22,684 nt of DNA from a virus: IMG/VR virus record IMGVR_UViG_3300047458_000078, positions 1 through 22,684 of that record; one strand, 5' to 3'. A program made the translations under genes and the position numbers. This document shows positions 17,966 to 22,684 of the stretch, piece by piece; positions within the stretch are counted from its first letter, which is position 1; every line of letters starts with the position of its first letter. A model generated the notes under the pieces. The model was given only the letters and a program-made list of their open reading frames with translations. It did not search any database and was not told where the DNA came from.

Positions 17966-18142
17966 TTACCAGATTCCTGGAATGATTTGTCCTGTGAATA
18001 TGTAGGAGCCGAGAGCAGCAACAAAGCCAAGCATGGCAAACCTGCCATTAGTTTCTTCAGCAACGTGCCACTGGTCGTGTTCATGGTTATGGTTCATAGG
18101 TCTTGGGGGTGTTTCGTTTGGAAAAATGTTCTGTGGTGTCAT
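17966..18142 (-). CDS. hli: High-light-inducible protein (Hli), single-helix chlorophyll-binding family
   Basis: 58 aa. The C-terminal half carries the Hli/chlorophyll a/b-binding helix signature: AEETNGRFAMLGFVAALGSY (residues 28 to 47), with the Glu, Asn and Arg that ligate pigment and pair helices, then FTGQIIPGIW at the end. The N-terminus is Pro-rich and has an HNHEHDQWH His/Asp stretch before the helix. Hli proteins sit in the thylakoid membrane and protect photosystem II from excess light by binding chlorophyll and carotenoid, helping D1 repair. Phage copies are thought to support photosynthesis during infection. Cyanopodoviruses such as P-SSP7 also carry hli just before psbA. No clear ribosome site precedes the ATG; an internal ATG at 18097 is an alternative start. 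Confidence 0.93.
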   Translation of the reverse strand: MTPQNIFPNETPPRPMNHNHEHDQWHVAEETNGRFAMLGFVAALGSYIFTGQIIPGIW

Positions 18143-18236
18143 GTTGTTTTGATGGTATATTATTCCAATGACGTATAACGCCAGAGCAAATAAATAAGTT
18201 TGTTAGTAAAGTTAGATAGATATATAAATCTTTCAA
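18143..18236. other. AT-rich spacer before the hli/psbA cassette
   Basis: This is the largest gap in the operon apart from the capsid leader. It holds no ORF that I can support. On the minus strand there is a possible but poor host-type promoter (TTGCTC, 19 bases, AATAAT, ending near 18150), with a spacer too long to be convincing, and a weak AGAT/ATCT hairpin near 18220. No Shine-Dalgarno sequence precedes the hli ATG. I cannot show that a promoter is present. Confidence 0.25.
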
Positions 18237-18386
18237 TTATCTTTTCTTAGCGGTCTTAGCAGACCTTTTAAAGTTTGCTTTTGTAGGAGCTCCTTTGCTC
18301 CCTACCTTTCTCATCTTCTCACCAGAGCCAGCTGCGATACGCTTTCTCTTGGCGTGTATGTTTGCATACAATCCTCGTTTAGCCAT
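18237..18386 (-). CDS. Small basic protein, 49 aa (MAKRGLYANIHAKR family)
   Basis: Reads MAKRGLYANIHAKRKRIAAG followed by SGEKMRKVGSKGAPT and a Lys-rich tail. Small proteins starting MAKRGLYANIHAKR with a GSGEKMR-x-x-GSKGAPT segment are widespread in cyanophages and other marine phages and remain without assigned function, as far as I recall. About one third of residues are Lys or Arg. It starts one base after the stop of the 82-aa gene and ends the trio of basic genes; 94 AT-rich bases without a gene separate it from hli. Confidence 0.8.
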   Translation of the reverse strand: MAKRGLYANIHAKRKRIAAGSGEKMRKVGSKGAPTKANFKRSAKTAKKR

Positions 18387-18387
18387 G

Positions 18388-18636
18388 TTAGCATTTCCAT
18401 TTACGTAGTGCCAAAGCTTTACGGGTTGGCTTACCGTTGGGCTTTTTCATTGGCCCTTTGACTCCTTTCATGCGAGCACAGAAGGAGCGTTTACGAGCAC
18501 CACCTTGAGGTTGTGGGGCTTTTAGATTTGAGCCAGTAGCTCTGTTATATTTTTTCCTACCAGCTGCTGTCAGTCCACCTGAGCGAGACTTATGCTTACC
18601 CATTTTAAGACTGACACTTTTCTTTTTGACAGCCAT
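18388..18636 (-). CDS. Small basic protein of DUF6321 type, 82 aa
   Basis: Lys/Arg-rich with a recognisable core around residues 20 to 60: GGLTAAGRKKYNRATGSNLK, then an APQPQGGARKRSFCARMKG segment. This Gly-Leu-x-Ala-x-Gly-Arg, Thr-Gly-Ser-Asn-Leu-Lys and Arg-x-Ser-Phe-Cys-Ala-Arg pattern recurs in small proteins of marine phages that I associate with DUF6321, of unknown function. The protein ends in Lys-Trp-Lys-Cys. It is the middle of three back-to-back basic genes between scaffold and hli: its ATG overlaps the previous stop, and the next ATG follows its stop after one base. Its position suggests a virion or assembly role, but nothing in the sequence shows the function. Confidence 0.8.
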   Translation of the reverse strand: MAVKKKSVSLKMGKHKSRSGGLTAAGRKKYNRATGSNLKAPQPQGGARKRSFCARMKGVKGPMKKPNGKPTRKALALRKWKC

Positions 18637-18758
18637 TACTTTTTCTTATTACCTAAGATTTTTTTACGTACAGCTGCAGGTAGTTTTGACATACCCTTGC
18701 TCATCTTCTTAGCAGGTCTACCTTTCTTACTTCCGTAAGTCCCTTTTCCCATCGGCAT
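18636..18758 (-). CDS. Small basic protein, 40 aa
   Basis: Begins MPMGKGTYGSKKGRPAKKMS and is dominated by Lys, Gly, Met and Arg, ending in Lys-Lys-Lys, with an AAVRKKI-like helical segment before the tail. Short Lys-rich proteins starting MPMGKGTYGS are, from memory, common in marine cyanophages, with no known function. A GGAG about nine bases before the ATG gives a good ribosome site, and the scaffold stop lies only eleven bases upstream. The stop overlaps the start of the next small basic gene by one base (TAATG). The charge suggests contact with DNA or RNA, or with the acidic scaffold; this is inference. Confidence 0.75.
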   Translation of the reverse strand: MPMGKGTYGSKKGRPAKKMSKGMSKLPAAVRKKILGNKKK

Positions 18759-18769
18759 TTTTTTAACTC

Positions 18770-19618
18770 CTATACTTTTAAGTTTGATGCGGATAATTTT
18801 CTGATGACATCATCTCTGAACGCTTCATCATTTTGGTATTCTGGTTTATTCATATCTCTGACAACCTCTGCCATACTCCTGTAAGTTTCAGTAGATGACT
18901 CTTTGCCAGTAACTATTTTGGAATCTCGTCCTTGTGAATCTTCGTATTGTCCCATAAGTGCTTTGACTGCGAATTGTATTGCTGTTTTATTTGCTGTTTT
19001 AAGCACAGCATCATAATCATCTTGTGCTTGTTTTTCTAAGTTATTACCAGCCCACTCCATAAGAGCGTTGTAGCCTTCCTCACCATTTGCAATACTTTTG
19101 ATTTCAGAAATTTCAGTTTCATTTAATACTGGTTCAGCAGCCTGTATGCCAGTTTCATTCCTAACTCCAGTAAGGTAATTATCAACAACTTCTTTGTTTA
19201 AACCTGCCTTACCTAGTTGAGCATACATATCTTCACTTAATGTACCTTCATTCTCTGCAAAGTATTTGTTCATTTCAAATGGGTCAATACTATTATCTTT
19301 AAATAAAGAACCTAGTTGTTCACCATACAATTCATTTGCAGTGTCATAATTCACAGCTCCATCATCTGAATACATTTGATATTCTGACTCAGGTTCAGCT
19401 GCAGTAGTTTCTGATGCAGGTTCCGACTCACCTAATTTTTTCTGTAGTTCAAGGTAAGCTGCCTCTAAATCTTGAGGATTCTTATATTTTCCAGCAAGCA
19501 TTTTATCTTGCTTAGACATAAGTTCTTCACCGATCTTTAACGATTCAGCTTCTTTTTCTGCTATTGCTTGTGCTGCTACAGGATCATCTGATGTGTCGTA
19601 GCGGATTGTTTCTGCCAT
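18770..19618 (-). CDS. 9: Capsid assembly (scaffolding) protein, T7 gp9-like
   Basis: 282 aa, very acidic, similar in size to T7 gp9 (about 307 aa). Scaffold proteins fill the procapsid, guide capsid subunit assembly and leave before DNA packaging. Seen here: an N-terminal Asp/Glu-rich segment, a central block with DDGAVNYDTANELYGEQLGS, a helical acidic stretch around residues 160 to 200, and a C-terminal segment rich in charged residues with YRSMAEVVRDMNKPEYQNDEAF-like content (about residues 245 to 265), typical of the cyanopodovirus version. The start lies two bases after the portal stop. Position between connector and capsid supports the call, although the capsid gene is displaced downstream by about 2.4 kb of inserted genes. 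Confidence 0.93.
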   Translation of the reverse strand: MAETIRYDTSDDPVAAQAIAEKEAESLKIGEELMSKQDKMLAGKYKNPQDLEAAYLELQKKLGESEPASETTAAEPESEYQMYSDDGAVNYDTANELYGEQLGSLFKDNSIDPFEMNKYFAENEGTLSEDMYAQLGKAGLNKEVVDNYLTGVRNETGIQAAEPVLNETEISEIKSIANGEEGYNALMEWAGNNLEKQAQDDYDAVLKTANKTAIQFAVKALMGQYEDSQGRDSKIVTGKESSTETYRSMAEVVRDMNKPEYQNDEAFRDDVIRKLSASNLKV

Positions 19619-19620
19619 AA

Positions 19621-21207
19621 TTACTGTGGTTGTGGTGGACTACCAGTCACCATTGAGTTCACTGCCTCAATGACTTGTGGATTTTTCTGTGGATCCATTA
19701 GAGGAGTGCTTGCTAACTGACCCATTTGGTTAGTCATGGATTGCATCTGTTGTGCTTGCATTGCTTGTTGTTGCTCTGCATTACGTTCTTCCATGCTCTT
19801 AACAAGATTGAGAATGTCAATACCTTGAGCTGCTGCAAGACGTTTAATAGCCTCATCAGGATTCATGTATTGAGCTAAAGCTTCTGGCCCCATAGTTTGG
19901 GCTACAGTAGTAATAAACTGTACGAGAGCTTCTCTATCTTGTCCTCTACCTAGTGCATTTATACCTGCAACTATAGTAGGTTTGACTAGATTTTTAGGTA
20001 CGCTAGGTATCTGTTTAGATCTAGTTAATGTGTGCATCTTACGATTCAAATATGGTATCAAAAATTCTGTCGTTAACAAGCTGAAGAGGCCGCCAAGCTG
20101 TCTTTCTAATTCCATCTGTGTCATACGTACTTCTTCTGCAGTAGTTCTTTCTGATTGACGTGGCATGAGAACAAGGAAAGCTTCTGCTAATCTTTTCTCT
20201 AACATGTTAATCATTTGATATGCAGTTTGGAAGTCAGCAGTTTTACCTACTTGGACTACACCTATGTCATCGGGTCTACCTTGTATAATAGCTCCGTTTC
20301 CTGCGTTAGCTAATGATGCTGGTTTGGTTGTACTAGAAGGTGAGACAGTGAATACAACTTTCGCTGCAGCTGCACTACCTTCAACAATAGCTTGCATCAA
20401 TGCTTCTAAAGATTTTAAATCCCCAAGGAACTCTTCAACTCTAGAACGTCCGTAGTCTTCTCCATCTACCGTTACAAAACGTAGTGGTAGCCAGGGGGTT
20501 TTATCTTTTGGAGCTTTACCAACACTGTCAGGTAAGATAGTATCGTTAGCTTCTTGATGCCAACGCCAACCAGTATCAGCTAACTTTACACATGTATATA
20601 CATCTACATCTTTTGTACCTTTATAGTCACCTTTAGAGTCATCATTAGGAGAATTAAATTTTTCTAATTCTGGTAATCCTAATAATTTTTTACTGACTCT
20701 TTCTTTAGTCACAATCTCGACCACGTTACCATTACCATCTCTTTCGATTACGTAACGATTCAATGGATATACTTTCATACCATCTTTTGCCATGTAAAGA
20801 AGAGCATTACCTGATACAACAAGATGTTTTAAGGCAGCAAAAATCTGTACTCTATCTGTAGAGGCAGCTATACTTTCCATTATCATTCGTTCTATCTTTG
20901 CAAAGCTTAAATCTAATTCACTCTTTGCTTCAGCTGGTATCTCTACGCCTAGTTTAGAATCGTCTAGTTGTAGTTTAAAGAAACTGGTAGACGGAGGGAG
21001 TAACCCTAGCATGAGCTTTGAACTCAAGGTGGTAACTCCTTTGGCTCCGACTGATTGCCAAGGTGTTTGAAAGCTTTGATATAAAGCATCACCTTCGTTT
21101 CTCATAAGTAATGTTGGAATAGTTAACTCCGCACATTCGTAAGCGACATTTAAGAATTGTTCACGGTGACTCGATAACTCTTGGTATCGTTGCCGTGCGT
21201 TCTTCAT
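19621..21207 (-). CDS. 8: Portal (head-to-tail connector) protein, T7 gp8-like
   Basis: 528 aa, close to the 536 aa of T7 gp8. The portal forms a dodecameric ring at one capsid vertex through which DNA is packaged and ejected. Family features seen include the N-terminal segment with RYQELSSHREQFLNVAYECA, the PWQSVGAKGVTTLSSKLMLGLLPP block near residues 48 to 73, FFKLQL after it, and the TTAEEVRMTQMELERQLGG helix near residues 350 to 370, followed by a Gln-rich, Met-rich C-terminal tail (EQQQAMQAQQMQSMTNQMG). The ribosome site GGAGG lies about nine bases before the ATG. The gene is followed after two bases by the scaffold gene, the standard T7 order of connector then scaffold. Confidence 0.97.
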   Translation of the reverse strand: MKNARQRYQELSSHREQFLNVAYECAELTIPTLLMRNEGDALYQSFQTPWQSVGAKGVTTLSSKLMLGLLPPSTSFFKLQLDDSKLGVEIPAEAKSELDLSFAKIERMIMESIAASTDRVQIFAALKHLVVSGNALLYMAKDGMKVYPLNRYVIERDGNGNVVEIVTKERVSKKLLGLPELEKFNSPNDDSKGDYKGTKDVDVYTCVKLADTGWRWHQEANDTILPDSVGKAPKDKTPWLPLRFVTVDGEDYGRSRVEEFLGDLKSLEALMQAIVEGSAAAAKVVFTVSPSSTTKPASLANAGNGAIIQGRPDDIGVVQVGKTADFQTAYQMINMLEKRLAEAFLVLMPRQSERTTAEEVRMTQMELERQLGGLFSLLTTEFLIPYLNRKMHTLTRSKQIPSVPKNLVKPTIVAGINALGRGQDREALVQFITTVAQTMGPEALAQYMNPDEAIKRLAAAQGIDILNLVKSMEERNAEQQQAMQAQQMQSMTNQMGQLASTPLMDPQKNPQVIEAVNSMVTGSPPQPQ

Positions 21208-21542
21208 TAATATGATCCTCCACCGCCACCGCTAGAACCAGTGTTAGTACCTTGTGGGGTATTGATACCTGATAATCCACCAGACTCAGGTTTCTTAGTT
21301 TGTAATGATGAAGTACCTCGTTGTCCTCTACCCTTCTCAGGTCTCTTCTTAGCTCTTACCTTTGCCTTTCTCTTTGTCTCGTCCTCTGAAATAGGAGTAG
21401 GAGTAGGAGCTTCTGGCATTGTTGTAGGAGCCTGTTGAATAGGCATTGGGGGTGGAGGAGTGGTTGGGGGTGCGGGTGTTGGTGGTGGTGGGGGAGCTGA
21501 TCGTCCACCTCCGAAGAGGTTAGCAATAGGGCCGACACACAT
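21207..21542 (-). CDS. gp7.3-like tail/adsorption protein, Pro-rich and Gly-rich
   Basis: 111 aa. Residues about 15 to 50 are strongly proline-rich (runs of four and five Pro), residues about 54 to 70 are charged and basic (EDETKRKAKVRAKKRPEKGR), and the C-terminus is Ser/Gly-rich, ending in five Gly then Ser-Tyr. T7 gp7.3, a virion tail protein needed for adsorption, lies in the same place immediately before the portal gene and has a similar acidic-basic-Gly order (SEDE/TEDE, KK/RK-rich, then SGG and Gly-Ile-Asn). Assignment is by position and composition, as the family diverges quickly. The start is supported by AAAGGAG eight bases upstream of the ATG. The stop overlaps the portal ATG by one base (TAATG), and the portal ribosome site is embedded in its Gly codons. 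Confidence 0.6.
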   Translation of the reverse strand: MCVGPIANLFGGGRSAPPPPPTPAPPTTPPPPMPIQQAPTTMPEAPTPTPISEDETKRKAKVRAKKRPEKGRGQRGTSSLQTKKPESGGLSGINTPQGTNTGSSGGGGGSY

Positions 21543-21544
21543 AA

Positions 21545-21727
21545 TTATTCTCCTTTAAGTTTTTCTTTTAGTATACGTATGATTGATAGTTGACCAGCTC
21601 TATAAGATATTTCTTTCTCTGATAGGGTGTGGTCTGGAAACTTGTCTGGGAACTGTTCATCTAGTTCATCAACGATGACTTGAATACGTCCCCAATCAAG
21701 CGTACTTGGGTAGATTGGTGTTTGCAT
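21545..21727 (-). CDS. Hypothetical protein, 60 aa
   Basis: Small gene between the RNR small subunit and the gp7.3-like gene. I do not recognise the family. It is predicted soluble, begins MQTPIYPSTLDWGR, has an acidic middle (ELDEQFPD) and ends in a basic, probably helical segment (IIRILKEKLKGE). The ATG at 21727 gives a 32-base overlap with the previous gene; a TTG at 21769 would add 14 residues, but a non-ATG start deeper in the neighbour is less likely and neither has a clear ribosome site. The stop lies two bases before the next gene, whose Shine-Dalgarno sequence sits inside the last codons here. Gap-free packing and low-complexity-free composition support a real gene. Confidence 0.65.
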   Translation of the reverse strand: MQTPIYPSTLDWGRIQVIVDELDEQFPDKFPDHTLSEKEISYRAGQLSIIRILKEKLKGE

Positions 21728-22412
21728 GTTCAAAAAATGCGGGCATCCTAGCTCGCTTTGTATCGGCAAGCTCTGGGGCTTTACCTTCGTACATTAAACG
21801 GTCACTTGAATCCGTCCAAAATTTTCTGCTTAAATATTTATTAGGTGCTATATCATTTAGTGGTTCAAAGATCCAGTTTATAGTAGCCTTCCTAAGTTTG
21901 TCCAAAGAAACGCTAGGACGTAAACCCATATCAGCACATACCAAAGAGTTGCAGGCGACATGAATTTGCTCATCTCTGGAAATATCAGCCGATACTGTCC
22001 TAAGAGCAGCATCGCCACAAAACCTATTGAAAGGTAGAATAACAAAGAAAATAGCACGTTCAGCCACCAAAGCTTTGAGGACAGTGTGATCTGGATGAGC
22101 TATCCAAGCATCACGTAATAGTTTAGCCTCTCTCTCAGCCTTCTCGTCAACGCCAAGAGCGTCAGCGATGTAGCCAAGAGCAAGGTCATGGTTCTCCTCG
22201 TCCTTTACGTTTGAGACGAGAAGTGTTCTAGCAATTTCGGGAACCTCTTTGCTAAGGGTTTCCGTAATGAAGTCACCCACAGGTAGCTCCATATGCCGTA
22301 CTGCCAGAGCACGGAAGATGGCTTCTTCACTACCTTTAAGGAGGGTTCCTTTTGTGGGCTTAACGGGAGTCCACTTTCTTTTCCGTTGTAATAACTTATC
22401 ATAAGGGTTCAT
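21696..22412 (-). CDS. nrdB: Ribonucleotide reductase small (beta) subunit-like, ferritin-fold diiron protein
   Basis: A protein of 238 aa. With the ATG at 22412 as residue 1, two Glu-x-x-His motifs (E72-H75 and E148-H151), an intervening Glu (E118) and an earlier Glu (E42, about 30 residues before the first ExxH) form the ligand set expected of an R2 or ferritin-like dimetal site. The residue four after the first ExxH His, where E. coli NrdB has Tyr122, is Leu79, so the usual tyrosyl radical site seems absent; Tyr81 lies two residues on. It is much shorter than the roughly 370-aa E. coli NrdB. The ATG at 22412 was chosen over the one at 22430 because it gives a 4-base ATGA overlap with the upstream gene, typical of translational coupling. 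Related cyanopodoviruses encode a reduced beta subunit after a class I alpha subunit. Another diiron oxidase is possible but the neighbour argues against it. Confidence 0.75.
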   Translation of the reverse strand: MNPYDKLLQRKRKWTPVKPTKGTLLKGSEEAIFRALAVRHMELPVGDFITETLSKEVPEIARTLLVSNVKDEENHDLALGYIADALGVDEKAEREAKLLRDAWIAHPDHTVLKALVAERAIFFVILPFNRFCGDAALRTVSADISRDEQIHVACNSLVCADMGLRPSVSLDKLRKATINWIFEPLNDIAPNKYLSRKFWTDSSDRLMYEGKAPELADTKRARMPAFFEHANTNLPKYA

Positions 22413-22684
22413 TCTGCACAACCTATACATGTAATGGGTTCGTTTAGTATCCCACTCAAGTAATCATCGACATCAGCTTCATCTAATGCAGCAAACGCAC
22501 TGGACTTATCTTGTGTATCGCCCATCACTTGCAGGGAATAATATAAAGATGTTTGGGGGCTGTCCAGCCACTCTTCAATGAACGCATTGTCATAGGTTAC
22601 TACATCACTCCAAGAGTTGAATGAGTATCCGTGAAGAAGTCCCGTTTTATTGAGCATTGTCATTATGCCGTCTGCTACACGCTT
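22409..22684 (-). CDS. nrdA: Ribonucleotide reductase class I large (alpha) subunit, C-terminal end (5' truncated)
   Basis: Partial gene: the frame stays open to the window edge (7 further codons upstream of the first visible ATG at 22663), so this is probably the tail of a longer protein. Counting from that Met, the sequence shows a Thr-Ser-Leu-Tyr-Tyr segment (Y41-Y42) about 40 residues before a C-terminal Cys-x-x-Cys (C79, C82). Class I RNR large subunits have a Tyr-Tyr radical-relay dyad followed by a flexible tail with two redox cysteines, as in E. coli NrdA (LKTLYYQNT, then a Cys pair near the end). The next gene is a diiron protein resembling the small subunit, overlapping by 4 bases (ATGA), which fits an alpha-beta pair making deoxynucleotides for phage replication. 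The identification rests on these C-terminal motifs and on context; the catalytic barrel is outside the window. An independent 84-aa gene is the alternative. Confidence 0.7.
   Translation of the reverse strand, partial: KRVADGIMTMLNKTGLLHGYSFNSWSDVVTYDNAFIEEWLDSPQTSLYYSLQVMGDTQDKSSAFAALDEADVDDYLSGILNEPITCIGCAE

Noticed and set aside
18143-18180. Host sigma-70 promoter before hli
   Set aside because: TTGCTC and AATAAT are 19 bases apart with a weak -35; AT-rich sequence gives such matches by chance.
21545-21769. TTG start at 21769 for the 60-aa gene
   Set aside because: A rare start codon without a ribosome site, overlapping the upstream gene by 74 bases; the ATG at 21727 is simpler.
21696-22430. 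ATG at 22430 as the start of the RNR small subunit
   Set aside because: It overlaps the upstream gene by 22 bases, whereas the ATG at 22412 gives the standard ATGA coupling.
1-22684. CRISPR array, insertion sequence or attachment site
   Set aside because: No regularly spaced direct repeats, transposase-like ORF, terminal inverted repeats or integrase were seen; the only repeats are within the tail fibre coding sequence.

Overview
This window is the structural (late) region of a T7-like podovirus that infects marine cyanobacteria (Prochlorococcus or Synechococcus), similar in layout to P-SSP7-type cyanopodoviruses. The evidence is a T7-order set of virion genes with phage-borne psbA (photosystem II D1) and hli (high-light-inducible protein) inserted just before the major capsid gene. 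The DNA looks AT-rich by eye. Every supported gene is on the minus strand, so transcription runs from high to low coordinates; forward ORFs look like shadows of these genes.

Layout in order of transcription. (1) 22684-21696: the C-terminal end of a class I ribonucleotide reductase large subunit, cut by the window edge, then a small diiron subunit that appears to lack the radical tyrosine. (2) 21727-18770: a 60-aa unknown, a gp7.3-like tail protein, the portal (gp8) and the scaffold (gp9). (3) 18758-18237: three tightly packed small, very basic proteins. (4) 18142-16717: hli, a 45-aa unknown and full-length psbA. (5) 16716-16408: a 309-base stretch holding a likely glutamine-II ('Downstream-peptide' type) riboswitch, its 17-codon peptide gene, and a second hairpin-rich leader before the capsid gene. 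(6) 16407-15238: major capsid protein (gp10), followed by an intrinsic terminator where T7 has T-phi. (7) 15197-2201: tail tubes gp11 and gp12, then internal virion proteins gp13 to gp16. gp16 lacks a recognisable T7-type transglycosylase and carries an ADP-ribosyltransferase-like segment. (8) 2188-1: tail fibre (gp17), running off the left edge.

Together these genes supply deoxynucleotides, keep photosystem II working during infection, build the capsid and tail, and supply the proteins ejected with the DNA. The most notable element is the riboswitch with its 17-aa peptide. It sits between the photosynthesis cassette and the capsid gene and suggests that part of the late operon responds to host nitrogen status through glutamine. 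Most genes abut or overlap by 1 to 38 bases, consistent with a polycistronic, translationally coupled operon.
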